From Pararhizobium sp. IMCC21322 (GTDB taxonomy: Bacteria > Pseudomonadota > Alphaproteobacteria > Rhizobiales > GCA-2746425), in assembly GCF_030758295.1 (NCBI RefSeq), contig NZ_CP132335.1, positions 3,944,412-4,008,411 on the forward strand: DNA of 64,000 bases, in the 5' to 3' direction. This document shows positions 49,891 to 59,767 of this stretch, in pieces; position 1 is the first letter of the stretch, and each line of letters begins with the position of its first letter. The position numbers were made by a program, and so were the translations under genes. The notes under the pieces were generated by a model. The model ran no database searches, was not told the DNA's origin, and saw nothing but the letters and a program-made list of their open reading frames with translations.

Positions 49891-51450
49891 TCAAAGACTT
49901 TCCAAAAAGGCAATCAGCGCATCACGATCTGTTGTTTCCATCTCGGCAAAGGTGTCGCGTGCGGCTTCCGCCTCTCCGCCATGCCACAGGACGGCTTCTG
50001 TCAGATTGCGCGCCCGTCCATCATGCAGAAAAAACGTGTGGCCATTGACCATCTCGGTCAGGCCAATACCCCAAAGTGGCGGTGTGCGCCATTCACGGCC
50101 ATTGGCCACGCCCACCGGCTGACCGTCTGCCAGTCCATCGCCCATATCGTGCAACAGGAAGTCTGAATAAGGCCAGATCAATTGGAAGGCATGAGAAGGA
50201 TGCCTGGCATTCCGCGAGGTCACGAATTTGGGTGTATGACAGGAAACGCAGCCTGCACTGTAAAACAATTCCTTGCCTTTCAAAACCTGCTCCTCTTCAA
50301 CCTGCCGTCGCGCTGGCACCGCCAGGTTTTCAGAGTAAAAGGTCACAAGGTCCAGCACGGGATCAGGCGCTTCGGTGTCACCAAGTCGGGCCTGAACACC
50401 CGTGGTGTAAGACCAGCACTCAGACTGGTTTTGCGTACAGTCTCCAAAGTGACGCGGCTCATCCGGGGACGAAATCCCGATATCGCCTGCAAAGGCAGAG
50501 GCACTCTGCTGACGCACGGTGGCATTTTCGGCCTTCCAGCCAAATCGGCCAGTCAATATCTGCCCGCTGCTCTTGTCACGCGCCAACGCCACACGTCCCG
50601 ATATGCCATCCCGGTCAACGTCATGTGGGTCGGCACCTGCACGAATGTCCGCAGCTTCAATAGCTTCAATCAGACCCATACCGATCATTGGTGGCGCTAT
50701 TCTGGGCGAAAGAGTGGTATCGGGATGAAGCGGTCCATAGGCAAGGTTGACCACTGAATAGACCGGCTCTCTCAGGCTGACGACGCTACCATCACCCAAC
50801 ACGAATCCGCGCTCGGTATAGGAAATCACCATATTTCCTTCAGCCCGAAGGCCAGGCACGGCCAGATCCTGCAATTGGCCACCATAGGTTGGGTCCTGAA
50901 GACTGCCGACAAAAAAAGCGCCGGAGTTGCGTTCCTCATCCGTAACTTCAGCGGGTCGTGCGAGCCGCAAAAACATCGATGTAGCATCCGTGTCGCCTTC
51001 CGGCGGATGCCCCCGTCCATCCTTCAAATGGCAGCTTTGGCATGCTCTGGCGTTAAACAGCGGGCCCAAACCATCAGATGCTTGTGTCGTTGCCGGTGAT
51101 GACACCCACAATTTTCGAAACAACGCGTTGCCAAGCTTAAAATTCTGCTCATCCTCAAAGCTGATCGTCGCGGTAAAGTGAGAAAATGCATCCCCGTTGA
51201 CAGACTTCAACGACGTTCCCGCGCCACCCTGGTTAACTTCAAAGACTTCCCCTTTTGAAAAATCAGTCGTCGGCGCAGAAACGGCAATGACCCGCTCCAG
51301 ATCAAGCTCCGACAAATCGGTACGTTTGACGGTCTCTGCGGAACCGCCCTCCGCAAACAGGCCTGTCTGCAGGAATAACAAACAAGCAAGACCGGCGAGA
51401 AAACTCGCCGGTCCAACAAAACGATCAAATGCAGTCCACATCAGAATCAC
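49891..51450 (-). CDS. Di-haem oxidoreductase-like protein (DUF1111)
   Basis: 519 residues with an N-terminal signal or anchor (FLAGLACLLFLQTGLFAEG). Two c-type haem sites, ACQSCHLKDG (about 136) and GCVSCHTPKF (about 401), and a PLWGIGLTEMVNGHTFFLHDGRARNL end as in DUF1111/thiol oxidoreductase family proteins. Probably a periplasmic c-type cytochrome. GTG at 51450 or ATG at 51441 are both possible starts. Second gene of the imelysin operon; 24 bases after the stop of the first gene. Likely to take part in redox steps of iron uptake. Confidence 0.85.
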   Translation of the reverse strand: MILMWTAFDRFVGPASFLAGLACLLFLQTGLFAEGGSAETVKRTDLSELDLERVIAVSAPTTDFSKGEVFEVNQGGAGTSLKSVNGDAFSHFTATISFEDEQNFKLGNALFRKLWVSSPATTQASDGLGPLFNARACQSCHLKDGRGHPPEGDTDATSMFLRLARPAEVTDEERNSGAFFVGSLQDPTYGGQLQDLAVPGLRAEGNMVISYTERGFVLGDGSVVSLREPVYSVVNLAYGPLHPDTTLSPRIAPPMIGMGLIEAIEAADIRAGADPHDVDRDGISGRVALARDKSSGQILTGRFGWKAENATVRQQSASAFAGDIGISSPDEPRHFGDCTQNQSECWSYTTGVQARLGDTEAPDPVLDLVTFYSENLAVPARRQVEEEQVLKGKELFYSAGCVSCHTPKFVTSRNARHPSHAFQLIWPYSDFLLHDMGDGLADGQPVGVANGREWRTPPLWGIGLTEMVNGHTFFLHDGRARNLTEAVLWHGGEAEAARDTFAEMETTDRDALIAFLESL

Positions 51451-51473
51451 AAAATCCGCTTCGGGTAAAAATA

Positions 51474-52763
51474 CTACTGAAATACCGCCGTCGGGCTATC
51501 AAGGCTGTCTGAACCTTCGATCTCGAGTGGGTTCAATTCAAGCGCAGCAACTGCACGCTCAATTGATCTTGTCTGATCGATGAGCCCGTCAATCGCAGCC
51601 TGAACAACCGCATTGCCCTCGGTATTTCCTTCGGCAATCATCTGGTCATAGGCTTCGGTCGCGTCTGCCCGTTTAGCCATGTCCTGCATACGCTCAATCG
51701 TAAATGCCAGTTTTGCCAGCAACTCACCGTCCACCGCATCGTCTTTCCCTGCAACGATCTGGGAAAGCGAGGGACCGCTCAGCGTTGTTCCATCAATGCG
51801 GGTGTAAGAGCCGATATAGACGTTCTGAATGCCAACGGCGTCATAGAGATGCGAATTGTGGGTGTTATCGGAAAAGCAATCATGCTCTTCCTCCGGGTCA
51901 CCAAGCAAAAGGCCCAGCTTCATGCGCTCACCTGCAAGTTCCCCATAAGACAGTGAACCCATGCCGGTCAGAATAGTTGAAAGAGCAGCGGCCGGGTCTT
52001 CCATAATGGCCGCGCGTGCTGCGCCATCCTCGGCCCAGTTGCCTGTCATTTCTTCAAGATCTGCAATCAAAAGATCGGATGCAGCGCCCAGATAGGCCGC
52101 GCGTCGGTCACAATTGCCATTTGTACAATCATCGTCTTTTGCAAAGTCACCCCAGGGACGATTGCCAGCGCCAGGGCCTGTCCCGTTCAAATCCTGGCCC
52201 CAAAGCAAAAACTCAATAGCGTGATAGCCAGTTGCAACATTGGCTTCCACCTCACCTGCCTCATGCAATGTGGAGGACAGGAACGCAGGGGTAATATCAC
52301 TGGCGTCCACACTCTCACCATTTACAACAACTGCAGCATTCGCAATGACATTGGCCGCGTAAAGTGTGTTCTCGTCGTTTTCATTGCCATAGGAGGCGTC
52401 AACATAGTCTATGAGCCCCTCATCAAGAGGCCATGCATTCACCCGGCCTTCCCAATCATCCACAATGGCATTACCAAACCGGTAGACTTCACTCTGCTGA
52501 TAAGGAACCCGCGCCGCCAGCCAGGCTTCTTTGGCAGCTTGCTGCGTTTCAGCTGAAGGGGATGACACCAGCGCATCAATCGCCTTGCCCAGTGTCCTGG
52601 CAGTCGTAAGCGAATCTTCATACTTGGCTTGTGCAATATCAGCATAATGCTTGGCGACAGCATCAGCGGATGTTTCAGCGGCTGCGGGTATTGCAACCAG
52701 AGCCGTTGTTAGAAGCAAAACGCCTCCCATTCCGACGCGGCAGGCATTGCGGGTCAATTTCAT
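51474..52763 (-). CDS. Imelysin family protein (IrpA-like)
   Basis: 429 residues from ATG 52763 (AGGAG six bases upstream). Signal peptide (VLLLTTALVAIPAAAE) and a two-repeat helical imelysin domain, with the GxHxxE motif in TGYHAIEFLLWGQDLNG (about 168-184) and VYRFGNAIVDDWEGRVNAWP upstream. Two cysteines in DDDCTNGNCDRR. Members of this family are exported iron-regulated proteins thought to bind iron or a siderophore-like compound. First gene of the operon with the di-haem, second imelysin-like and DUF1513 genes. Its promoter region has a palindrome at 52861. Confidence 0.9.
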   Translation of the reverse strand: MKLTRNACRVGMGGVLLLTTALVAIPAAAETSADAVAKHYADIAQAKYEDSLTTARTLGKAIDALVSSPSAETQQAAKEAWLAARVPYQQSEVYRFGNAIVDDWEGRVNAWPLDEGLIDYVDASYGNENDENTLYAANVIANAAVVVNGESVDASDITPAFLSSTLHEAGEVEANVATGYHAIEFLLWGQDLNGTGPGAGNRPWGDFAKDDDCTNGNCDRRAAYLGAASDLLIADLEEMTGNWAEDGAARAAIMEDPAAALSTILTGMGSLSYGELAGERMKLGLLLGDPEEEHDCFSDNTHNSHLYDAVGIQNVYIGSYTRIDGTTLSGPSLSQIVAGKDDAVDGELLAKLAFTIERMQDMAKRADATEAYDQMIAEGNTEGNAVVQAAIDGLIDQTRSIERAVAALELNPLEIEGSDSLDSPTAVFQ

Positions 52764-52860
52764 TTTCGTCTCCTGTAATGAATTGCTGTAACGCGACAAA
52801 GGAAATCGTTTCGCTGCCAACATGCGTGTTGAGCGTTGCAAAAACTTCGCATAATTCAGA

Positions 52861-52880
52861 AACCGTTAATGATAACGGTT
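52861..52880 (-). promoter_or_regulatory. Putative operator upstream of imelysin operon
   Basis: A perfect inverted repeat aaccgtta-atga-taacggtt about 100 bases before the imelysin start. The core gttaatgataac resembles half-sites for Fur-type iron regulators. Which regulator binds cannot be told from sequence. Confidence 0.45.
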
Positions 52881-52932
52881 TTGATTTCTGCAGGTCGGGA
52901 TTTCTGAAATATGTCACGGGACCGTGCTGGGT

Positions 52933-53004
52933 GAATTAAACTTGAGTGTGTTTGTCACCTTATCCATTGTTTTAAACATGTGTCAAATACTCAAGTTTAA
53001 ATTC
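52933..53004. promoter_or_regulatory. Long spaced inverted repeat in imelysin promoter region
   Basis: gaattaaacttgagt (52933-52947) and actcaagtttaaattc (52989-53004) are complementary except for one inserted base, separated by 41 bases. Such spacing is compatible with looping or two operator sites rather than an RNA hairpin. No gene lies in the 391 bases between 52764 and 53154. Confidence 0.45.
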
Positions 53005-53154
53005 AACGACATTTCGACGGAATATCAGTGGGCGCAACCCAGCCGGAATCACTCAGATCGACGAGAGCGGATCCGATATCAGGACTTTCCAGGAGTTATC
53101 TGAGCAAATTAGTTTGAGAAAACGTCAGGTCGATTAACCGAAATCCGTCTGGTT

Positions 53155-54183
53155 TTAAGACCCGTTCATGGCTTGGGCACGAAACAGCGCATCCATTTTT
53201 TTATAGGTACTTCGATTGTCAAAGAAGTGAGTGTGAGCCCATCCAAAGCCAATTGCCATGACGCCTTTTCGGTTCATTGTATCGGTTGTGTAGGGCTGCT
53301 TGGCCAACATGCCACGCATCGCGATCAACAGCAGCAATTGGTTGTCACTGGTTGACACCTCGCCACGATCAAAGGCTTTGCGCCAATGCTCTGCATTCTG
53401 CTTTCCATCCTCGACATGTTTTGGATGAACCTGATCCCATTCCACTTGAATCCATGAAGTTGCGGCTCGATTGTAAGTCCGTTTCCACCGGTAAGATTCA
53501 TTGGTTTCAGACACCAGCGCCATAAGGCTGTCCGCATATTTCAGGCCGTTTTGGGTGCGCAAGTCGAAGAAGACGGCAAACTCGTTAAACTGCGGGCCAG
53601 CGCCATCACCGCGTTGAAGTTCGGCCCATTTCAATGCCTTGTCATAAGCCTGTGTTGCAATCGCTTCCAGTCCAACTATCTGGGCATCACGGATGGTGTC
53701 ATGAAGCAGGAAAGCCTTTATTTCCTTGACGAGAGTCTTGTCTGCAAAGCGGACACCATTTCGCTTGTGATCGTTGCAGGCACCTGCTGAATAATTTGGC
53801 TTCTGCCAGCCTCTGGCCTGAGAAACGGCCTCTTTAATTTCTCCGTTTTTTCCAAGCGAAATCATTTTGGCCCAGTCGTCACCATAAGTGGGCATCAGCT
53901 CCGCGCTGATCGCTTCGATGTCAGAAGCTTCAATATCCTGCAGCAACTCGAAAAAAGAGCCCGTTCCCAATGGCCAGTTCAAATAACCCAATGAGAGGCC
54001 CTGACAGTCAAAATCGCCCGTGACCGCAGAGAACTTCTCGTTCTTATCCGTACCACCGCTTTCAAACGAGCCGGAAATCTCTGAAATTGCCTCAATCCAT
54101 GGCTGCGGCAGCTTGGGCTGCGCGCCGGCAATTGAAGGGCCAAGCACCAGCGAGGCAAGTAAAATGACGAAACGAATTAACAT
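53155..54183 (-). CDS. Secreted lysozyme-fold (chitosanase-like) protein
   Basis: 342 residues from ATG 54183. A signal peptide (FVILLASLVLGPSIAGA) precedes a domain beginning ISGSFESGG...DFDCQGLSLGYLNWPLG (about 33-68). The FDxxG[IL]SxGxLxWxxGxG pattern is shared by lysozyme-superfamily enzymes related to GH46 chitosanases and by secreted peptidoglycan hydrolases; the likely catalytic glutamate is in SFESGG. The remaining 250 residues are helical. A beta-lytic or murein-modifying role in the periplasm is possible; substrate unknown. Stands alone. Confidence 0.6.
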   Translation of the reverse strand: MLIRFVILLASLVLGPSIAGAQPKLPQPWIEAISEISGSFESGGTDKNEKFSAVTGDFDCQGLSLGYLNWPLGTGSFFELLQDIEASDIEAISAELMPTYGDDWAKMISLGKNGEIKEAVSQARGWQKPNYSAGACNDHKRNGVRFADKTLVKEIKAFLLHDTIRDAQIVGLEAIATQAYDKALKWAELQRGDGAGPQFNEFAVFFDLRTQNGLKYADSLMALVSETNESYRWKRTYNRAATSWIQVEWDQVHPKHVEDGKQNAEHWRKAFDRGEVSTSDNQLLLLIAMRGMLAKQPYTTDTMNRKGVMAIGFGWAHTHFFDNRSTYKKMDALFRAQAMNGS

Positions 54184-54896
54184 ATAACGGACCACAAAGA
54201 ACTGCTGAATGCACAAGCATTTAGCCAAAAAAGATTCAATTTCAACACATCGTGTTAAAACAGGTTAATTTCGTTCAGCCGTCTAACTACACATCCGGGA
54301 GCAAAATGCGTAGTCCAATTCGAGGCAAACCCCTGGGGCCGCAAAAATCCATCAGGACTGAAGCAAGCCAATCACAGAGCCATTGCCAATACAGCTTTGA
54401 ACGAGTTTGTTTAAGTTGCCACAACACAAATCATATGCTGTTGCCCAACCGCAGAAGAGCGTTTGAACCGGAACCTAGGCAGTAATGTGGCACTGCAACA
54501 TAGCAGCAGGATGGTGAAACTATGTTCGTTCTGCGGAAGTTTGTGTCCTCACAAAGGCGCACGGATCTCTAGGTGACAAATTTCTATCTGCCGTTGATAT
54601 TTTCTTGATGACACCACAATCACCCTTGTCCCACAAACCTGTTCAAGACGCCGATAAGTGGCGTCGCTTCCCAACGCTTAGAAGCAACAGACTTGGCATT
54701 CACGAGAAACGCACCATATACGTTTCGCAGACCATGTTCAGATATGCCCGTAAACTATATCAATCCAATCAAAATCTCTGCCAGATCAAAGCGCGAGAGC
54801 ATTTCGCAACCCATTAATTCCCTTAATTCAGCACGGTCGCTCCGATAAGGCAGTCTCATATTCCAATACCCTCCCCTCCAATCCGGAATCAAATCA
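54184..54896. other. Intergenic region with no supported gene
   Basis: 713 bases between two divergent genes. Short frames exist (for example on the plus strand at 54605-54817) but have no ribosome binding site and no recognisable product. The region immediately before 54897 should hold the GST promoter. Nothing else recognised. Confidence 0.4.
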
Positions 54897-55772
54897 ATGA
54901 CAGATAAAACTGACTACACACCGCCTAAAGTCTGGAAATGGGAAACCGAAAATGGCGGCGAGTTTGCAAAAACAAACCGTCCCATTGCCGGACCAACACA
55001 TGATAAAATTCTGCCCGTTGGAAAGCATCCGTTGCAACTCTATTCGCTGGCCACACCCAACGGTGTGAAAGTTAATATCATGCTGGAAGAGCTTCTGGCA
55101 TTGGGACATGAAGGTGCCGAATATGATGCGCATCTCATTCGCATCGGCGAAGGTGATCAGTTTGGAAGCGGATTTGTAGAGATCAACCCGAATTCCAAAA
55201 TTCCAGCGCTTATGGATCACAGCACAGCGGAACCCACGCGGGTTTTCGAGTCCGGCTCCATCCTCCTGTACCTGGCTGAGAAATTTGGGGAATTTCTTCC
55301 GACAGATCACGCACAGAAAACTGAATGCCTGTCCTGGCTGTTCTGGCAGATGGGCAGTGCGCCCTATCTTGGCGGCGGTTTTGGCCACTTCTATGTCTAT
55401 GCACCAGTGAAGATCGAGTATTGTATCGATCGCTTCACAATGGAAGTGAAGCGCCAATTGGATGTGCTGGACCGTCATCTGGCCGACAACCAATATATGT
55501 GCGGCGATACCTACACCATCGCCGACATGGCTATCTGGCCTTGGTATGGGGCATTGGTTCAAGACATTGTTTACGAAGCATCAGAATTTCTCGATGCCGC
55601 GTCCTACAAGCACGTCAACAGATGGGCCGACCAGATCGCAGACCGGGCAGCCGTTAAACGTGGCAGAATGGTAAATCGAACATTCGGTCCGCTCAATGAA
55701 CAACTTCACGAGCGCCACGACGCCAGTGACTTTGAAAACAAGACCCAGGACAAACTCGAAACGGCAACGTAG
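54897..55772 (+). CDS. yghU: YghU-like glutathione transferase / disulfide reductase
   Basis: 291 residues, full-length for the Nu-class GST YghU. N-terminal extension (YTPPKVWKWETENGGEFAKT) and RPIAGPTHDKILPVGKHPLQ are characteristic; the glutathione-binding thioredoxin fold runs from about 47 to 130 (YSLATPNGVKVNIMLEELL, IPALMDH, FESGSILLYLAEKFG), followed by the helical domain with YTIADMAIWPWYG. Nu-class enzymes bind two glutathiones and reduce organic peroxides and disulfides in the cytoplasm. GGAA lies eight bases before ATG 54897. A strong terminator follows. Confidence 0.9.
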   Translation: MTDKTDYTPPKVWKWETENGGEFAKTNRPIAGPTHDKILPVGKHPLQLYSLATPNGVKVNIMLEELLALGHEGAEYDAHLIRIGEGDQFGSGFVEINPNSKIPALMDHSTAEPTRVFESGSILLYLAEKFGEFLPTDHAQKTECLSWLFWQMGSAPYLGGGFGHFYVYAPVKIEYCIDRFTMEVKRQLDVLDRHLADNQYMCGDTYTIADMAIWPWYGALVQDIVYEASEFLDAASYKHVNRWADQIADRAAVKRGRMVNRTFGPLNEQLHERHDASDFENKTQDKLETAT

Positions 55773-55843
55773 CCATAACGGTCAAAGCGTTTCGATAGCT
55801 TGGACCAACCGCGACTTTGCGTTGGTAACCTTGGAAATTTAAA

Positions 55844-55874
55844 GCCTCCCGCAGGATCACTCCCTGCGGGAGGC
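55844..55874. terminator. Bidirectional terminator between gst and BCCT genes
   Basis: A 12-bp perfect inverted repeat gcctcccgcagg / cctgcgggaggc, with a T-rich tail on the plus side (TTTCTTTT) and AAA before it (TTT on the minus side). It serves the converging GST and BCCT genes. Confidence 0.85.
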
Positions 55875-55880
55875 TTTCTT

Positions 55881-57509
55881 TTATTTCGACAATTTGCGGC
55901 TTTGATTCAGCCCAATCAGCAGGCTGACACACATGGCCAGCAGCACAATTGTGAATGGGAAGCCCGTACTCACGGCCATCGCCTGAAGTGCGGTCAGCGC
56001 CCCTGCCCCGCCAACCAGCAGCAATGTAGCAGCAACGACGCCCTCAAAGGTACACCAGAACACACGTTGTGAGACAGGCGCATCTGTCTTTCCTCCTGCC
56101 GTAATCGTATCGATCACAAGCGAACCGGAATCCGATGACGTTACAAAGAACACCAGAACCAGAATAATACCCAGAAATGATGTGATACCCGACAGCGGCA
56201 AAGGCTTCAGCATTTCAAACAGCTTCAGTTCCAACGCAGCATCCTTCACAGGAGCGGCGGCATCGGCCACGACCTGAGAAATTGCTGTTCCACCGAATGC
56301 ACCCATCCAGAAAACGCTTATGACAGATGGAATGACAATCACGCAGAAGATGAACTCACGCACAGTACGACCACGGGATACGCGGGCGATAAACATGCCG
56401 ACAAATGGTGACCAGGAAATCCACCAGGCCCAGTAGAAGGAAGTCCAGCCCTGAGAAAAGTTCACATCTTCACGCCCGAATGGCATCGACAAAGGAATGA
56501 AGTTGGTCACATAGGCGGCGCCACCGGAAAAAATGGTTGCAAAAATATCAGCCGTAGGTCCCACCAGCAGAATAAACACCAGCAGCAGCGCGGCAAGCCC
56601 GATATTGACCTCGGACAGTATTTTCACGCCGCCATCAAGACCGCGTATAACGGAAATAAGCGCCAATCCGGTAATCGCTGCAATGAGGATCACCTTCGCA
56701 CCATTGCCGGTTCCCCAGCCAAACAGATAATTCAGTCCGGCAAGCGCCTGCTCTGTTCCAAAGCCCAGAGAAGTGGCCAGGCCGAACAAAGTCGCGAAGA
56801 CAGCCAGAATATCAATAGTGTGGCCCCACCAGCCCCAGATCCTCTCACCCAGCAGCGGATAGAATGCGGATCGCAATGTCAGAGGCAATCCGCGATTATA
56901 GGTGAAGAACGCAAGAGACAAGGCCACAACAGCATAGATTGCCCATGGATGGAGCGCCCAGTGAAATATGCTTGCGGCCATGCCAAGATTACGCGCTGCT
57001 TCCACATCACCGGCAGCTGCTCCCAGAGGTGCCCAATCGGTTCGCGCACCAGCCTCTCCGGCAACGCCGCCCATTGACGATGCAAAATGGGACATGGGTT
57101 CAGAGACGCCAAAGAACATCAACCCGATGCCCATTCCGGCAGCAAACAGCATGGCAAACCAGCCCACATAGCCATAATCCGGTTTGGCGTCATCTCCACC
57201 AAGGCGAATAGAGCCCAACGGGGAAATCAAAAGGTAAACGCATAGAAGTACAAAAATGTTGGCCGCACTCAGAAAGAACCAGTCAAAGGTGGAGGTGAGA
57301 AAAGGGCGAAGCCAACCAAAAAATTCGGTGGCCCCGTCCTGAAACATCAAAGTGACCAGCACAAAGACAACAATAGATAGGCCGGAAATTAAGAAAACGG
57401 GATTGTGAATATCCAACCCAAAAGGTGAAATATTGTGTTGTCCCAGCTCAAAATCTGTTTCCACAGGGTGAGGAGCCACCTCATCCTGTTTCACTGTCTC
57501 TTGTGTCAT
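55881..57509 (-). CDS. BCCT family betaine/choline/carnitine transporter
   Basis: 542 residues from ATG 57509 (GAGGGG about seven bases upstream). Twelve membrane segments; the BCCT signature is clear: FYWAWWISWSPFVGMFIARV followed by SRGRTVREF (about 370-400), and GMGIGLMFFGVSEP near 140, where the trimethylammonium substrate binds. The ligand is probably glycine betaine, choline or a related osmolyte. C-terminal tail is short, so sensor-type osmoregulation is not evident. Confidence 0.92.
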   Translation of the reverse strand: MTQETVKQDEVAPHPVETDFELGQHNISPFGLDIHNPVFLISGLSIVVFVLVTLMFQDGATEFFGWLRPFLTSTFDWFFLSAANIFVLLCVYLLISPLGSIRLGGDDAKPDYGYVGWFAMLFAAGMGIGLMFFGVSEPMSHFASSMGGVAGEAGARTDWAPLGAAAGDVEAARNLGMAASIFHWALHPWAIYAVVALSLAFFTYNRGLPLTLRSAFYPLLGERIWGWWGHTIDILAVFATLFGLATSLGFGTEQALAGLNYLFGWGTGNGAKVILIAAITGLALISVIRGLDGGVKILSEVNIGLAALLLVFILLVGPTADIFATIFSGGAAYVTNFIPLSMPFGREDVNFSQGWTSFYWAWWISWSPFVGMFIARVSRGRTVREFIFCVIVIPSVISVFWMGAFGGTAISQVVADAAAPVKDAALELKLFEMLKPLPLSGITSFLGIILVLVFFVTSSDSGSLVIDTITAGGKTDAPVSQRVFWCTFEGVVAATLLLVGGAGALTALQAMAVSTGFPFTIVLLAMCVSLLIGLNQSRKLSK

Positions 57510-57687
57510 AGTTCGACCCCTCAAAATTGAATTTTTTCGCTTAACCAATGGCCGACATCAGCCACATTAGTCTTGGGTGAGGACAGGACGTTAACATGGT
57601 TACTTAATGCTTCAAAAAGAAACTGCGCCCCGCACATGTCTGATTGCGACATATTCGTGACATTTGAACTGAAAAACGACACGGAAT

Positions 57688-58860
57688 TCAGGCTTCTGCT
57701 GCTGAACTGTCCAAAATTTTCGCAAGCACAACAATCGCCAGCGCCAGACCGCACAAGATCAAAAATGCAAAACGAATAGATGTCGCCTCCGCCGCAAAAC
57801 CAATCAGGGGTGGGCCAAGCAACATGCCGCCATATCCAAGCGTTGCAACGCTTGCAATGGCTTGGCCTTGCCCATGACGAGAATCATTCGCGGCTCGGCT
57901 GAAGGCCAGTGGCATGACAACCGCATACCCGATACCCATCAGGGCGAATCCCAGCAAAACAGGCAGATATTCAGCAGAGATTACAGCCAGTGCAGAACCT
58001 GATGCCGCGACAAGTCCGGCCAACCGGGCGGCCGAAACCGGACCCAGAGCCACAATAATCCGATCACCGACCAGCCGCGTTAAGACCATGGCCAAGGAAA
58101 ACAATGTATATCCAAGGGCCGCATTGGCGTCATTTGCCCTTGCCACCTCAACCAGAAATATTGCGCTCCAATCAGCCATGGCGCCTTCCCCGATTGAAGC
58201 GCAAAAGGCGATAAACCCAACAAAAAACAAGGGCCCTTTTGGCAAGGAAAAAACCGGGCTGGCTTTAATTGAGTCCGTTTTTTCCGATATCCAGCCAATA
58301 GAGGAAAACCAGAATGTCACTGCGCCAAACAGACCCGCTGCCAAAATGAAATGAAACTGCATCGATAGATTTGCCGAGGCAGCAACATAGCCGCTCGCAG
58401 CTCCCAACCCGGCACCAAAGCTGAACATGGCGTGAAAAGACGACATCAGGGGCCGCCCGCTTTTGCGCTCCACTTCCGCAGCCCACACATTCATCGCAAC
58501 ATCCATGGCTCCATGGGCCATACCAAACAGAAACAATGCAACGCCCAGCAGCCAGACATTCGGCATCAGGGCTATGACGATGAGAGACAGAATGTAAGCC
58601 AACGCGATATGGCGTGTGATAGCGGCGCTGCCAAGACGATCTGCTGCACGCCCGGCAAGCGGGAAAGACACAATCGCACCGGCGGCCATCAGCAGTAGAA
58701 GAACACCCAATTGGCCAGGCGCCAGATCATGCCGCGTTGCAACAGCGGGAATGCGGGAAGCCCAAATGCCAAACAGGGCTCCATTCAGGATGAACATAGC
58801 GGAGACAGCACGCCAAGGTGTGCGCCAAATCCGCTTTTTGGTTGTTAGCGCGTCAGACAT
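57688..58860 (-). CDS. MFS transporter
   Basis: 390 residues from ATG 58860; the ATG overlaps the DeoR gene's stop by eight bases. Twelve hydrophobic segments, with early MFILNGALFGIWASRIPAVA, loop FPLAGRAADRLGSAA and AHGAMDVAMNVWAAEVER, the pattern of MFS proteins related to fucose/sugar or drug carriers. Being translationally coupled to a DeoR-type regulator suggests sugar or sugar-derivative transport. Substrate unknown. Confidence 0.85.
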   Translation of the reverse strand: MSDALTTKKRIWRTPWRAVSAMFILNGALFGIWASRIPAVATRHDLAPGQLGVLLLLMAAGAIVSFPLAGRAADRLGSAAITRHIALAYILSLIVIALMPNVWLLGVALFLFGMAHGAMDVAMNVWAAEVERKSGRPLMSSFHAMFSFGAGLGAASGYVAASANLSMQFHFILAAGLFGAVTFWFSSIGWISEKTDSIKASPVFSLPKGPLFFVGFIAFCASIGEGAMADWSAIFLVEVARANDANAALGYTLFSLAMVLTRLVGDRIIVALGPVSAARLAGLVAASGSALAVISAEYLPVLLGFALMGIGYAVVMPLAFSRAANDSRHGQGQAIASVATLGYGGMLLGPPLIGFAAEATSIRFAFLILCGLALAIVVLAKILDSSAAEA

Positions 58861-59617
58861 GCAGCAATTCCAACCCGTCCGTTTCAAACGCGCGAACCAC
58901 CTCAATGCTTGCATCAGTGACCAAAACATCAATGGTCTGACAATCAGCGACACGATGACGTGCTCTTCGGCCAAGCTTTTCTGAAGTTGTCACAACACAG
59001 ACCTTGGCTGACGACGCACAAATCTGTTTTTTGACAAACGCCTCATCAAAATCATCCGCTCCCAAACCGAATTCAGCATCCAGCGCACATGCGCCCAAAA
59101 AGCAAAGATCAGCTGAAACATGACTGACAGCCTGCACGGTCTCTGCTCCGACAGCCAAACCACCCGCGACACTCAACCGGCCGCCAATCAACACAGTTGG
59201 AATGGCATTGGCCAATGTCGCCAAGGCAACGGCAGGTGACGGTGTGACGACCAGACTGTTTGGCATCATCGGCAGGTTTTGGGCCAGGCATATCAAGGTC
59301 GAGCCGCCGTCCAGCAACAGAACCATGCCATCAGCGGCCAGACCGGCAGCACGCTTCGCCAGTGCATCACGCGGCCGGTTCTGTGTTTCAAGTCGAGAAA
59401 AAACCGGATTTGGGCGTACAAGAAGCGGTACCGCTCCGCCGCGAACCCGTTGCACATAGCCGGCTTCTTCAAGGGTCAAAATGTCCCGCCGGATCGTATC
59501 AAGCGACACATCCAATTCCAATGCCAACGCACTCGCAATCAATGTATCGCCCGCTGCCACGCGGTTTCTCAATATCGTTTGTCGCATTTCGGGATTGTTC
59601 AATTCGGGAGGATTCAC
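58853..59617 (-). CDS. DeoR-family transcriptional regulator
   Basis: About 254 residues. N-terminal DeoR helix-turn-helix (RQTILRNRV..., LDVSLDTIRRDILTLEEAGY, RVRGGAV) followed by a sugar-phosphate-binding DeoRC domain with LLLDGGSTLICLA and CFLGACALDAEFGL. I prefer GTG 59617 (AGGTG upstream), since the region beyond holds a promoter-like palindrome tgcatattaatgca; ATG 59653 is possible. Operon with the MFS gene, presumably its regulator, with a phosphorylated sugar as effector. Confidence 0.85.
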   Translation of the reverse strand: MNPPELNNPEMRQTILRNRVAAGDTLIASALALELDVSLDTIRRDILTLEEAGYVQRVRGGAVPLLVRPNPVFSRLETQNRPRDALAKRAAGLAADGMVLLLDGGSTLICLAQNLPMMPNSLVVTPSPAVALATLANAIPTVLIGGRLSVAGGLAVGAETVQAVSHVSADLCFLGACALDAEFGLGADDFDEAFVKKQICASSAKVCVVTTSEKLGRRARHRVADCQTIDVLVTDASIEVVRAFETDGLELLHV

Positions 59618-59767
59618 AACTACGCACCTGCGGTATACTGCAATATTGTGCATTAATATGCATGATCCTGCATTTTAGCGCAAGATGCCCAATGAATGGC
59701 AACAATCCTTTCAATCGCTCAACCCGATCAGACACAATTGTCTCATATGCTTCAGCGGTGGGGCGAT

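Noticed and set aside
54605-54817. Seventy-codon plus-strand frame in the long gap before the GST gene
   Set aside because: No ribosome binding site, no recognisable product and not followed by a terminator.
54894-55562. Long open frame on the minus strand opposite the GST gene (222 codons)
   Set aside because: It is the antisense shadow of the YghU-like gene, whose domains are fully recognisable on the plus strand; the minus frame has no ribosome binding site or family.
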